64,000 bases of DNA from Ktedonobacter sp. SOSP1-85 (lineage in GTDB: Bacteria; Chloroflexota; Ktedonobacteria; Ktedonobacterales; Ktedonobacteraceae), in assembly GCF_016587415.1 (NCBI RefSeq), contig NZ_BNJI01000002.1, forward strand, positions 558,001 to 622,000, in the 5' to 3' direction. The notes beneath the pieces are model-generated. The model was not told where the DNA came from. It ran no database searches and saw nothing but the letters and a program-made list of their open reading frames with translations. Position 1 is the first letter of the stretch; each line of letters opens with the position of its first letter. Both the position numbers and the translations under genes were made by a program. Positions 42,361-50,028 of the stretch are shown piece by piece.

Positions 42361-43605
42361 ATGAAGTCAACTGTCACCAGGGAAGAGATGAACAGGGGAG
42401 GCCGCATGGCCCTCTGGCGCAACCGTGATTTTATGCTGCTGTGGAGCGGCCAGGCATTCTCGTCCCTTGGCACGACGGTTACCCAGACCGCCTACCCGCT
42501 CCTGGTCTGGGACCTATCGCATTCAGCGGCGTTAGTTGGCCTGGTGGGTGGCCTTGGGACATTGCCCTATATCTTTCTCAGCCTGATCGTTGGCGCGTTG
42601 ATTGATCGTTGGGATCGCAAACGCCTGATGGTCGTCTGTGATACTGGTCGGGCCATCAACCTGGCAAGTGTGCTTGTCGTGATGTGGCTGGGACGCCTGA
42701 CCGTCGCCCAGATCTGCGCCAATACGCTGATTGAAGGGACATTCTACGTCTTCTTTAACCTGGCTGAAGTCTCCTGTCTGCCCCAGGTTGTCAGTAAAGA
42801 ACAGATCCCATTGGCCACGTCACAAAATGAGGCGACGACGGGTACCACAGTACTCGTCGGTCCGGCACTCGGCGGCGCCCTCTATACACTGAGCCAATCT
42901 GTGCCATTTCTGGCTGACGCGATCTCCTATGTGATCTCTGTAATCACCCTGAGCTTTATCAGAGTGCCTTTTCAGGGGAAACGCCAGGAGGGTCAGCAGC
43001 GCAAACTGCTGGCCGAGATTCGTGAGGGCCTGGCCTGGCTCTGGCATCAGCCACTCATTCGCTATATCGCCTTTCTCACAGGCGGCTGCAACTTTATCGG
43101 CGCAGGTTTACTCCCAGTTCTCCTGGTTCTGGTCAAACAGCAGCACGGCTCTTCGCTGGCCTATGGAACGATCTTGACTATTGGTGGAGTCGGGGCGATT
43201 ATTGGCTCTTTGCTGGGCGCGCCAATTCAGAAGCGCTACCGCTTTGGTACGGTCATTATTTGCTTCATCTGGTTTGAGGCTTTGTGCTTTCCGCTCTACG
43301 CCATAGCTCCTAATCCACTCCTGCTGGGAGTAATCTCCGCGTGCCTCTTTGTAGCAGGCCCCATCTATAACGTGGTCCAGTTTAGCTATCGGATCTCGCT
43401 AATTCCCGACGAACTCCAGGGACGCGTTAACAGTGTTTTTCGCCTGCTGGCCTTTGGCTTCCAGCCGTTCGGCTTTGCCTTGACTGGCCTGTTGATCCAA
43501 TGGTTTCAAGTAGTTCCAGCAATTCTGTTTCTATCAGCCTGCGCATTGCTCCTGGCGATCCTGACGTCCGTCAACAAACATGTCATCCATGCCGGACGCG
43601 CATAA
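42361..43605 (+). CDS. MFS transporter (enterobactin/macrolide-exporter-like, MFS_3)
   Basis: 414 residues from ATG 42361, preceded by GGAGAGG; the frame reaches further upstream without a site. About 12 membrane segments. N-terminal RNRDFMLLWSGQAFSSLGTTVTQTAYPLLVWDLSHSA is characteristic of MFS_3; motif A-like GALIDRWDRKRLMVV follows TM2. Likely a multidrug or siderophore exporter. A hairpin terminator lies at 43695. Confidence 0.9.
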   Translation: MKSTVTREEMNRGGRMALWRNRDFMLLWSGQAFSSLGTTVTQTAYPLLVWDLSHSAALVGLVGGLGTLPYIFLSLIVGALIDRWDRKRLMVVCDTGRAINLASVLVVMWLGRLTVAQICANTLIEGTFYVFFNLAEVSCLPQVVSKEQIPLATSQNEATTGTTVLVGPALGGALYTLSQSVPFLADAISYVISVITLSFIRVPFQGKRQEGQQRKLLAEIREGLAWLWHQPLIRYIAFLTGGCNFIGAGLLPVLLVLVKQQHGSSLAYGTILTIGGVGAIIGSLLGAPIQKRYRFGTVIICFIWFEALCFPLYAIAPNPLLLGVISACLFVAGPIYNVVQFSYRISLIPDELQGRVNSVFRLLAFGFQPFGFALTGLLIQWFQVVPAILFLSACALLLAILTSVNKHVIHAGRA

Positions 43606-43694
43606 GAAGCGTCGAAGACTGGCCCCAGGCCCCACACGGCGGCGAAGCTGAGATTGCTGCCCTCTGCGAACGCCTGCGCCATGTCTTATAACAT

Positions 43695-43729
43695 AATGAG
43701 GGTAGCCTATGTATTAGGCTACCCTCATT
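43695..43729 (+). terminator. Rho-independent terminator
   Basis: 15-bp perfect arms AATGAGGGTAGCCTA / TAGGCTACCCTCATT around TGTAT, followed by TTCTCTTTT. It serves the MFS gene and, from the other side, possibly the EamA gene. Confidence 0.8.
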
Positions 43730-43748
43730 TCTCTTTTGTAGTATGAAG

Positions 43749-43820
43749 GTAACTTCCCCGGACTTTGCATAACTAAAACAGCACCTGCTCATTCTTCGCG
43801 CAAAGTCCGAGGGAACTTGC
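43749..43820. repeat. Inverted repeat at the EamA gene end
   Basis: AACTTCCCCGGACTTTGC and GCAAAGTCCGAGGGAACTT pair with few mismatches around about 31 nt. It lies just past the EamA stop. It could be a decayed small element or a second terminator. Confidence 0.6.
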
Positions 43821-43826
43821 AAGTCT

Positions 43827-44741
43827 TTATCCTTCCTTCGTGAAAGATTTTGTTGGAACGAGCAAAATCAGCGCCATTGCTCCCAATAAGAAACCTGCAC
43901 CAAGGAGGCCGAGAGACCCTAGCTCCTCTCGGAAAAGGAGCCATGCGAGGAGCGCAGCGGTTAGCGGTTCGCACATTGTCACAATACTTGCCACCGTTGC
44001 CGATAGAGACCGAATGCCCATTTGAAAGAGTCCATAGCCAAGTGCGGTTGGAATACTCCCCAGGTAGAGCAATATCAACCATCCCCACGCTGGATACACC
44101 AGCACCAGATCCGTTGCCGAAGCACAGACGAGCAACATGAGCGCACCAGTCCCAAACGCTACAGCACTGATCTGGACCGGGTGATACTTGTTGGTCAGCA
44201 AGCGTCCACACAGAATGAAACCAGCATAGCCGCAAGCCGAGAGAAACGCCAACCCAATTCCCACGAGTGAGACCGCTTCTTTGCCTGCGTGAGAACGTGT
44301 CCCGATGAGAAGAATAGTTCCGCTTAAAGCAGCTACCAGGGCGATGAGGGTCATCAGGGTCAGGCGCTCTCGTGTTATAAGGGTAGAGCAGACAGCGATA
44401 ATCACGGGAGCCGCACAAATGGCAATCAGTGTTGAGACACCTACGCCCGCAGAAGCAATGGCCGCAATATAACAGGCCTGGGAGAGAGCGATCAAGCTTC
44501 CCATAAGCATCATTACACACAGGTCACGAGGCTTGATGTGAAAGAGGCGACGACCAAGGCGTATCCAGCCTACGAGAAAAAACAGAGGAGCGGCAATCGC
44601 CAGGCGCAAAAAAGTCAATGAGAGAGCATTGGTCGCGCCATAGGTATACATAGCCTGGTTCGCGATGCCAACCGTACCCCAGGAGATCGAGGCGCAGACG
44701 ACGAGCAAGAAATCACGACGAGATGAAGGTTGCGAGAACAT
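43827..44741 (-). CDS. EamA/DMT family transporter
   Basis: 304 residues from MFSQPSSR; GAAGGGA upstream favours ATG 44741. Ten hydrophobic segments in two EamA repeats: CASISWGTVGIANQAMY at the start and FLSACGYAGFILCGRLL at the start of repeat two, with PTALGYGLFQMGIRSLSATVASIVTMCEPLTAALLAWLLFREELG in TM8-9, the most conserved EamA region. Exports metabolites or amino acids; substrate unknown. Confidence 0.9.
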   Translation of the reverse strand: MFSQPSSRRDFLLVVCASISWGTVGIANQAMYTYGATNALSLTFLRLAIAAPLFFLVGWIRLGRRLFHIKPRDLCVMMLMGSLIALSQACYIAAIASAGVGVSTLIAICAAPVIIAVCSTLITRERLTLMTLIALVAALSGTILLIGTRSHAGKEAVSLVGIGLAFLSACGYAGFILCGRLLTNKYHPVQISAVAFGTGALMLLVCASATDLVLVYPAWGWLILLYLGSIPTALGYGLFQMGIRSLSATVASIVTMCEPLTAALLAWLLFREELGSLGLLGAGFLLGAMALILLVPTKSFTKEG

Positions 44742-45066
44742 GAGGTATCCCTTCCTCTTGATGCACACGGAGAATCAAAAAACAAGAATGCATGGAGGGC
44801 AGGGTGAGATCACAAGAAAAAGGCACAAACTCTTCAGAGAATGTGTTAAAGAGGTGGATAAAACCGTTCTCCCTGCCCTAACGGGTGGAGAAGGGAGGAG
44901 GGGAGCAAAAAGGATGGGAATAAGAAACGGTACGATCAATCACTTTAAATACGTCCTTGTCTATGACGACACTAGAAGCAATGCATTTGCTCTTCTATTT
45001 TACCAGGGTGAAGGGGGGCCATGTCAAGCGTTTATCCTTTAGAAGCAGAGCAAACCAGGAGTGACC
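44742..45066. other. Intergenic region without recognisable gene
   Basis: 325 bp of purine-rich sequence (for example GGAGAAGGGAGGAGGGGAGC) between the EamA start and the convergent-end hypothetical gene. I see no supported gene, repeat or clear promoter. Confidence 0.45.
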
Positions 45067-45696
45067 TCAACCACTCCAGTCTTGCGCGAGTACAAGACCC
45101 ATGCGTTGATGCTTTCTCTGTACACTTATGATGCAGGCATGCAAGTCTGCGTGAGTAACAGGGAGAAAAGACCAGACGCCCTTTTTAATAGGGATCTGGC
45201 TTATATAGTATTCTCCACCTGGCTCAAAGAGGTCTATAAATGCCTCGGCCAGGTGAAGGACATCCTTACGAATGATATATGGTCTGGTCCTCTCTCTATC
45301 CCATGGCTCAAGTAAGACATGCCCTGTAAGGAAGGTCGCTACAGCGTTGCGGGCCTCAGGCATCTCGACTTCGCGCCATAAAGGGAGAGCGCCGGGCCGA
45401 GCATACTGGTTGCGCTTTGCCTCTGACAGGAAATACGATCTGATCTCTCGATGAAGGTCTGTGTCAGTGGTAAGGTGCGCAAAGAACCCGTCAATCATCG
45501 CAATACTGCTGGTCTGCTGTGAGAGCTCTGTCTGCTGAAAACCATAAATCTGCATAAAGGATGTCTCATAGAGCCACTCAGCCCTATCATCATGAAAATT
45601 TGGAGGGCTTGAGTCTGCATTAGAGCGATTGCAGAAGTCCCGAAACATTTGCAAGACCGTGGCGCACACCTGGTCCGCCGGGCGAAAGTCAAACAT
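45067..45696 (-). CDS. Hypothetical protein
   Basis: 209 residues, AAAGAG eight bases before the ATG. I recognise no family. It is a soluble, acidic protein with WLYETSFMQIYGF, a long helix DTDLHREIRSYFLSEAKRNQYARPG and FTGHVLLEPWDRERTRPYIIRKDVLHLAEAFIDLF. The C-terminal part contains H and D residues (PVTHADLHAC) that might bind metal. No operon partner. Confidence 0.55.
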   Translation of the reverse strand: MFDFRPADQVCATVLQMFRDFCNRSNADSSPPNFHDDRAEWLYETSFMQIYGFQQTELSQQTSSIAMIDGFFAHLTTDTDLHREIRSYFLSEAKRNQYARPGALPLWREVEMPEARNAVATFLTGHVLLEPWDRERTRPYIIRKDVLHLAEAFIDLFEPGGEYYISQIPIKKGVWSFLPVTHADLHACIISVQRKHQRMGLVLAQDWSG

Positions 45697-45811
45697 GCCG
45701 TAGCTCTTTCGTGCTTATTATATCCATCTGGTTTCTCAGGTCCACTTGAGGTCACGCTCCCCAGGTTGGTGCAGACAGTATACAATACCAATATATGGCT
45801 CTTTGGCGTCC

Positions 45812-45914
45812 CATTATATATAAACGCGTGCTTTTAGCAGCGCAGCCCCCGCAACGTCCCCCACGCCTGGGTATCGGCCTGCGGACCTCCAGTCCATGCC
45901 AGCATGGACCCTAC
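45812..45914. repeat. Fragments of M-type and R-type repeats
   Basis: 45812-45843 resembles a single M arm (AAACGCGTGCTTTTAGCAGC). 45891-45914 is an R unit (AGTCCATGCCAGCATGGACC plus CTAC), preceded by GTATCGGCCTGCGG, which also occurs in the R pair at 47.8 kb. On the minus strand its TAG is the stop codon of the TetR gene (45911-45913). Confidence 0.75.
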
Positions 45915-46486
45915 AGGGCAATGCCCAGGGTGATAACGGTCAGGACGTGCTCGCATACCTGCTCGATTGGTAGGTGGCGCTCGCCGCGGCTCCACTCGAC
46001 GGCGGCGCCGAAGATGGCCCAGCTTGCCACGGTGGCCGCCGTCTCGGGATCATTATGCGGGTCGCCACTGGCCTTGCGCTGCTTGATACCTCGCAGCAGC
46101 AGTTCATATAATTCCTGCTGGGCCGCGCGCGCGACCAGGGGTTCAAAGGGGCGGTTCCCCTCCTCCCAGCGCCGTTGTACCTCTCCCAGGAACTCAAAGA
46201 TAATATGGATAAGGACCTGGAGCGAATGCCGCTCCCATTTAAAGTCTCCCGGCAACCTCTCACTTAACATCTGCTGAAAGCGGCTATGTACCAGGGCATT
46301 GAGCAAGGCGTATTTATCCTCGAAGTGGGCATAGAAGGTCGCCCGGTTCACCGTGGCGCGCTCGGTAATATCCTGCACCGTGATCGTGGAGTAGCTCTTT
46401 TCGCGCATGAGATCAAGAAATGCCTGCTGTAAAAGAGTACGCGTACGCTTTACACGCGGATCAAGACCTTTGGTTAGATTACTCAT
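45911..46486 (-). CDS. TetR/AcrR family repressor (paralogue of 34158 gene)
   Basis: 191 residues; AAAGGA upstream. HTH: TVQDITERATVNRATFYAHFEDKYAL. C-terminus: TVASWAIFGAAVEWSRGERHLPIEQVCEHVLTVITLGIAL, similar to the 34.2-kb regulator. Divergent from DoxX at 46674 with two TGTTGTTTAGACAACA sites between. Predicted autorepressor and DoxX repressor. The stop codon is supplied by an R repeat. Confidence 0.9.
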   Translation of the reverse strand: MSNLTKGLDPRVKRTRTLLQQAFLDLMREKSYSTITVQDITERATVNRATFYAHFEDKYALLNALVHSRFQQMLSERLPGDFKWERHSLQVLIHIIFEFLGEVQRRWEEGNRPFEPLVARAAQQELYELLLRGIKQRKASGDPHNDPETAATVASWAIFGAAVEWSRGERHLPIEQVCEHVLTVITLGIAL

Positions 46487-46558
46487 GCGCCTATCCTTTC
46501 AAGCCAGAACCCATTTTTCCATGCACTGAGCTACAACATCACAACACATTTCCATATT

Positions 46559-46641
46559 TGTTGTTTAGACAACACATTCTTTTATTTGTCCCTTGATTGA
46601 GCATGGTACTATTATAAACGACACCTGTTGTTTAGACAACA
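46559..46641. promoter_or_regulatory. Two identical operators between TetR and DoxX genes
   Basis: TGTTGTTTAGACAACA occurs at 46559-46574 and 46626-46641. Same 6-4-6 inverted arrangement as at 34.8 kb. One site is near the TetR gene and one near DoxX. Confidence 0.8.
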
Positions 46642-46673
46642 CTCGCTTAGTTAGTATTATTAAGGAAAAGAAG

Positions 46674-47045
46674 ATGAACATCGCGCTCTGGATTATACAA
46701 GTTATTCTCGCGCTGCTATTTATTATGGTTGGCATCATGAAACTTTTTATGCCAATCGCGGGCCTGCAAAAGAGCCTGCCCTGGGTAGGCGACGTGACCT
46801 CGATTACGGTACGCTACATCGGCACATGCGAACTTCTCGGGGGCCTGGGGCTGATCCTGCCCGCTTTTATCCATTCCATATCTGACCTGACGATTGTCGC
46901 GGCCTTCGGCCTGGCGCTTGTGATGATCTACGCTGGTATCTTTCACTTTACGCGTAAGGAATTCTCCAATATCCCCGTCAATGTCGTCCTTTTCGCTCTC
47001 ACCATCTTCCTGGCCGTTGGGCGCCTGCTTCTCAGTCCGCTATAA
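46674..47045 (+). CDS. DoxX family membrane protein
   Basis: 123 residues from MNIALWII; AAGGAAAAGAAG upstream. Four membrane segments with DoxX features: LFIMVGIMKLFMPIAGLQKSLPWVGDV and RYIGTCELLGGLGLILPAF. The role is probably redox or membrane-stress related. It is controlled by the divergent TetR, as judged from operators. It is followed by the P4 palindrome. Confidence 0.85.
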   Translation: MNIALWIIQVILALLFIMVGIMKLFMPIAGLQKSLPWVGDVTSITVRYIGTCELLGGLGLILPAFIHSISDLTIVAAFGLALVMIYAGIFHFTRKEFSNIPVNVVLFALTIFLAVGRLLLSPL

Positions 47046-47048
47046 TCT

Positions 47049-47113
47049 ATTGTAAGATAGGGATGCATGAGGCGTCAGCCGCGCTGACGCCTCATGCATC
47101 CCTATCTTACAAT
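47049..47113. terminator. Long perfect palindrome P4
   Basis: 31-bp perfect arms around CGC, four bases after the DoxX stop codon and 33 bp before the next start. It would form a very stable hairpin and may end the DoxX transcript; no T-run follows the stem. Confidence 0.6.
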
Positions 47114-47145
47114 GAACCAAACGAAGTCAGCGGAAAGGATCGGAC

Positions 47146-47691
47146 ATGGAGAGTCAGGAGATCGAGCTGTATTTGCAGGACCTGGGCGATGAGTTGGAGC
47201 GGCGCCGCTTCAAGGAGCCACTGCGCATCTTCCTCGTCGGGGGCGCGTTTATGCTGCTGACGGTCAAGAACCGCAAGGCCACCGATGATGTGGATGTCGT
47301 GCTGCTCGATATGCCCGATACAACCAATGTCACGCCCCAGGCAAAGGCCTTTCAAACGGCTGTCCGCGCCGTGGCGAGCAAGCACCATCTCAAGCGCAAA
47401 TGGATGAACGACGACGTGGCCTATTTTATCAAGGATATGGCGCCCGATCCCCAGCCCACGCTCTGGCGCAAATACAACATGCTGCATGTCTATCTACCAC
47501 CCAGGGAATACATCCTGGCACTCAAACTGATGGTCTTCCGCCAGAAAGATATGAACGATGTCCAGGCCCTGCTCACAGAACTCAAGGTCACGACCCGCGA
47601 ACAGGCCCAGGCCATCGTTGACCGCTTCATCCCCGATCCCCGCTGGCAGGAAGAATACCTCCTCGAGGAGACCCTAGAGGCACTATTTTGA
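47146..47691 (+). CDS. DUF6036-type nucleotidyltransferase-fold protein
   Basis: 181 residues; GGAAAGGA upstream. The MNT-like core is IFLVGGAFMLLTVKNRKATDDVDVVLLD, giving the GG and DxD pattern of nucleotidyltransferases. KYNMLHVYLPPREYILALKLMVFRQKDMNDVQALL is typical of DUF6036/AbiEii-like proteins. Related proteins act in toxin-antitoxin or abortive-infection modules. A possible partner (48062) lies downstream, separated by a nested repeat. Confidence 0.75.
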   Translation: MESQEIELYLQDLGDELERRRFKEPLRIFLVGGAFMLLTVKNRKATDDVDVVLLDMPDTTNVTPQAKAFQTAVRAVASKHHLKRKWMNDDVAYFIKDMAPDPQPTLWRKYNMLHVYLPPREYILALKLMVFRQKDMNDVQALLTELKVTTREQAQAIVDRFIPDPRWQEEYLLEETLEALF

Positions 47692-47697
47692 TAGTGG

Positions 47698-47915
47698 GAC
47701 GACGCTACTAAAGTACGCGTCTACATATGCTCGTAATATGTAGACGCGTACTTTAGTGGTGAATTCACGTAGTTCGTCGATGTAGGGTCCATGCTGGCAT
47801 GGACTGCCGAGGCCCGCAGGCCGATACCCGAGCGCAAAGCAGATCGCTTCGCTCGCAGTCCATGCCAGCGTGGACCCTACAGATTATGTAAATTCACCAT
47901 TTAGTAGCGTCGGGC
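47698..47915. repeat. Three-level nested M-type element
   Basis: Outer M element: ends GACGCTACTAAA... and TTTAGTAGCGTCGGGC. In it a middle element with ends TGGTGAATTCAC / AAATTCACCA has inserted with duplication of TTTAG. In the middle element an R pair (47782-47880) has inserted. The copy at 56540-56733 has the same three levels with the middle element in the opposite orientation. Confidence 0.88.
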
Positions 47916-47997
47916 TTGATAGAGGCGCTCTCCTAACCCTTCGCGCCTACCGCGCTGCTAAATCAACGCAGTGCGCGGGCCTGACTCGTTACCAAAA

Positions 47998-48043
47998 ATT
48001 GTAATATGTTACAATGTTTGCGAGGGCGAAATATTGTAACAAT
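47998..48043. promoter_or_regulatory. Palindromic operators before the 48062 gene
   Basis: ATTGTAA-TATG-TTACAAT (47998-48015) and ATTGTAACAAT (48033-48043) are perfect palindromes sharing ATTGTAA, placed just ahead of the start. This suggests autoregulation or a nearby regulator. Confidence 0.5.
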
Positions 48044-48061
48044 CCTATATGAGGTGAGCGG

Positions 48062-48496
48062 GTGAAACTGCTGCACGAATTGCAGACGATGAGCATATCC
48101 TATCAAGAGATCTGCGCGGGTGAAGATCCCTGGATCGCGCTGGGGAACTTCATGAATGACTTCTTTGGCAATTTCACCGAGCAGCGCTCAGAGCTCGTGC
48201 AAGACCCCATTCAGCTCCCTGCGGATGCAACCCCTGAGCAGTGGCGCTGGGCGGTCTTCTGCGCCGCCTCGGTCGAGTATCTCTGCCAGCAATACGCGCT
48301 CGCTTGCCCCACCTGGGTGCTCAATCCCGCCTATACCCTTGATGAGCCCTGGTACTACGCCCCTGGCACACACAAGGAGAGCGTGCGTGAACGCCTGCGC
48401 CAGCGCACCCCCAGCGAGTTCACCCGCCGCAACATCTACTGCGGCAACCGTATGTTCGCCAACAAATACGAACTCGCCGCCCAGCACCGCGCATAA
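48062..48496 (+). CDS. Conserved hypothetical protein, possible partner of DUF6036
   Basis: 144 residues from GTG 48062, with GAGGTGAG upstream. Helical protein with DPWIALGNFMNDFFGNF, VFCAASVEYLCQQYALACPTWVL, LDEPWYYAPG and a C-terminal TPSEFTRRNIYCGNRMF. Proteins of this general shape (PxxFRRRxxFV near the end) occur beside DUF6036 genes in actinobacteria, as I recall. So an antitoxin-like role is possible but unproven. Composition is ordinary. Confidence 0.5.
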   Translation: MKLLHELQTMSISYQEICAGEDPWIALGNFMNDFFGNFTEQRSELVQDPIQLPADATPEQWRWAVFCAASVEYLCQQYALACPTWVLNPAYTLDEPWYYAPGTHKESVRERLRQRTPSEFTRRNIYCGNRMFANKYELAAQHRA

Positions 48497-48500
48497 CATC

Positions 48501-48565
48501 ATGGTGTAAGGGTATGTGTGGCCGGGCTAGCTTTGCTAGCCCGGCCACACATACCCTTACACCAT
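48501..48565. terminator. Long perfect palindrome P5 between convergent genes
   Basis: 31-bp perfect arms around TTT, four bases after the 48062-gene stop and overlapping the first base of the TetR stop on the other strand. Placement fits a bidirectional terminator. Confidence 0.7.
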
Positions 48566-49146
48566 TACTTCAAAACGAAATCCATGAGCTGGCGCGCGAA
48601 ATAAGCATCGAGGGGCGCGTGTTGGTTGAGCAAGCGATACCACATTGGGCCGTAGATCATATCCAGGAGGAAATCCAGGTCGGTATCGAGCGGCAGTTCT
48701 CCTCGCTGTATGCCTCGCTCCAGGAGGGTCTTGAGGGCCTTGCGGCGAGCCTCTATGAAGGTCTGACGAAACTCCTTCCCAAACTCAGCGTCGAACTGTG
48801 CCTCGGCCATCAGGCTGCGAACCGTCTTCTCCATCCCCTCGTTCAGGCTGCGAAAGGTATTCTCGATAAAAGCTAGCACATCTTCACGCACAGTGCCGAG
48901 ATCGGGAAGCGGAACATCTAACGCAGCCCGGGCGGCGAAGGCCTCGAAAACCACTGCCCCTTTCGAGGGCCACCAGCGATAGATGGTCTGCTTCCCCACT
49001 CCCGCCAGGGCCGCGATAGCCTCGACCGTCAAGGCTTTATATCCGTCACGCTCCAATAAGTCGAGCGCCGCCTGCAAAATTGCTTCGTGTGACTCCTTAT
49101 TTCGCCGACGCGCAGACGCTTTCGATTCTTTTCCTGGCTCTTCCAT
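48565..49146 (-). CDS. TetR/AcrR family repressor
   Basis: 193 residues from MEEPGKES; AAGGGA upstream. HTH: LTVEAIAALAGVGKQTIYRWWPSKGAVVFEAF. C-terminal TetR_C_11-like domain: SLMAEAQFDAEFGKEFRQTFIEARRKALKTLLERGIQRGELPLDTDLDFLLDMIYGPMWYRLL. Divergent from an SDR gene, with two GAGACG-N3-CGTCTC sites over the shared promoter region. Predicted repressor of both. Confidence 0.9.
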   Translation of the reverse strand: MEEPGKESKASARRRNKESHEAILQAALDLLERDGYKALTVEAIAALAGVGKQTIYRWWPSKGAVVFEAFAARAALDVPLPDLGTVREDVLAFIENTFRSLNEGMEKTVRSLMAEAQFDAEFGKEFRQTFIEARRKALKTLLERGIQRGELPLDTDLDFLLDMIYGPMWYRLLNQHAPLDAYFARQLMDFVLK

Positions 49147-49183
49147 ATGTTTATCCCTTCTTTTCAATTTGCGACAAATCCCC

Positions 49184-49235
49184 TTGACGAGACGCAACGT
49201 CTCGCTATATAATACTGACAAGACGAAACGTCTCG
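49184..49235 (+). promoter_or_regulatory. SDR promoter with overlapping TetR operators
   Basis: TTGACG (49184-49189), 18-bp spacer, TATAAT (49208-49213). CGAGACG-CAA-CGTCTCG (49188-49204) fills the spacer and a second site CAAGACG-AAA-CGTCTCG (49219-49235) covers the start-site region. Repressor binding would block polymerase directly. Confidence 0.75.
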
Positions 49236-49308
49236 TTCCATTGTAGTAAATTGTAAATGGGAAAGCAAGCTCATAATATTGGCATTTCGAATATAGAAGG
49301 GATCACAT

Positions 49309-50028
49309 ATGAACCTCGATCAGCAGCGGATTATTATTCTTGGTGGCACCTCGGGGGTTGGACTGGCAACAGCGCAGATGCTCGCGCAGGCGGGCGCGCA
49401 GGTTATCATTGGTGGACGCCAGGCGGAGAAGGTACAACAAGCCATGGCGGTCGCTGGCAGTAATGTGACTGGAGAGGCAATCGATGCCACAGATGCGGAG
49501 CAGCTTCGAACCTTCTTCAAGCGTGTGGGCACGTTTGATCACCTGGTACTCACGCTAAGCGGTGGCAAGGGCGGCGGCGCCTTCGCCTCACTTGACTTGA
49601 ACGAGCTTCGCGAGGGTTTCGCGGCCAAGTTCTGGCCACAGATCCAGGCGGCCCAGCTTGGGCTGGAGACGCTGCGCAGAGATGGCTCGCTCACCTTTGT
49701 CACGGCCATTTCTGCTCGCTCGTCCATGCCTGGGGTCGCGGGCCTCGCGGCGATCAATGGCGCCCTGGAGGCCATGATCGCGCCGCTCGCCGCCGAGCTT
49801 AAACCCTTGCGCGTCAACGCGGTCTCCCCCGGCGTCATCGCTACCCCCTGGTGGGATAACCTGCCCGAGAACCAGCGCCAGGCGCTCTTCGACCAATCAG
49901 CCACCACGTCGGCTGTTGGGCGCGTAGGCCAACCCGAGGACGTGGCCCATGCTATCACCTTCCTGCTCAGCAACGGCTTCACAACTGGCTCCATCATTGA
50001 ATGCGATGGCGGCCTGCGCCTGGGCTAG
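49309..50028 (+). CDS. SDR-family protein with atypical active site
   Basis: 239 residues; AAGGGA upstream. Rossmann motif: IILGGTSGVGLATAQML; NNAG is replaced (VLTLSGGKGGG). C-terminal VNAVSPGVIATPWWDNLPE and GRVGQPEDVAHAITFLLSNGFTTGSIIECDGGLRLG are normal. The catalytic YxxxK is absent: the aligned segment is GLAAINGALEAM, without Tyr or Lys. It may bind NAD(P)H without classical catalysis. Repressed by the divergent TetR (inferred). Ends 4 bp inside the convergent kinase gene. Confidence 0.88.
   Translation: MNLDQQRIIILGGTSGVGLATAQMLAQAGAQVIIGGRQAEKVQQAMAVAGSNVTGEAIDATDAEQLRTFFKRVGTFDHLVLTLSGGKGGGAFASLDLNELREGFAAKFWPQIQAAQLGLETLRRDGSLTFVTAISARSSMPGVAGLAAINGALEAMIAPLAAELKPLRVNAVSPGVIATPWWDNLPENQRQALFDQSATTSAVGRVGQPEDVAHAITFLLSNGFTTGSIIECDGGLRLG

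Noticed and set aside
43596..43691. A coding-like tail (VEDWPQAPHGGEAEIAALCE) after the MFS gene
   Set aside because: Too short to place in a family and without a start; could be chance overlap with the MFS end.
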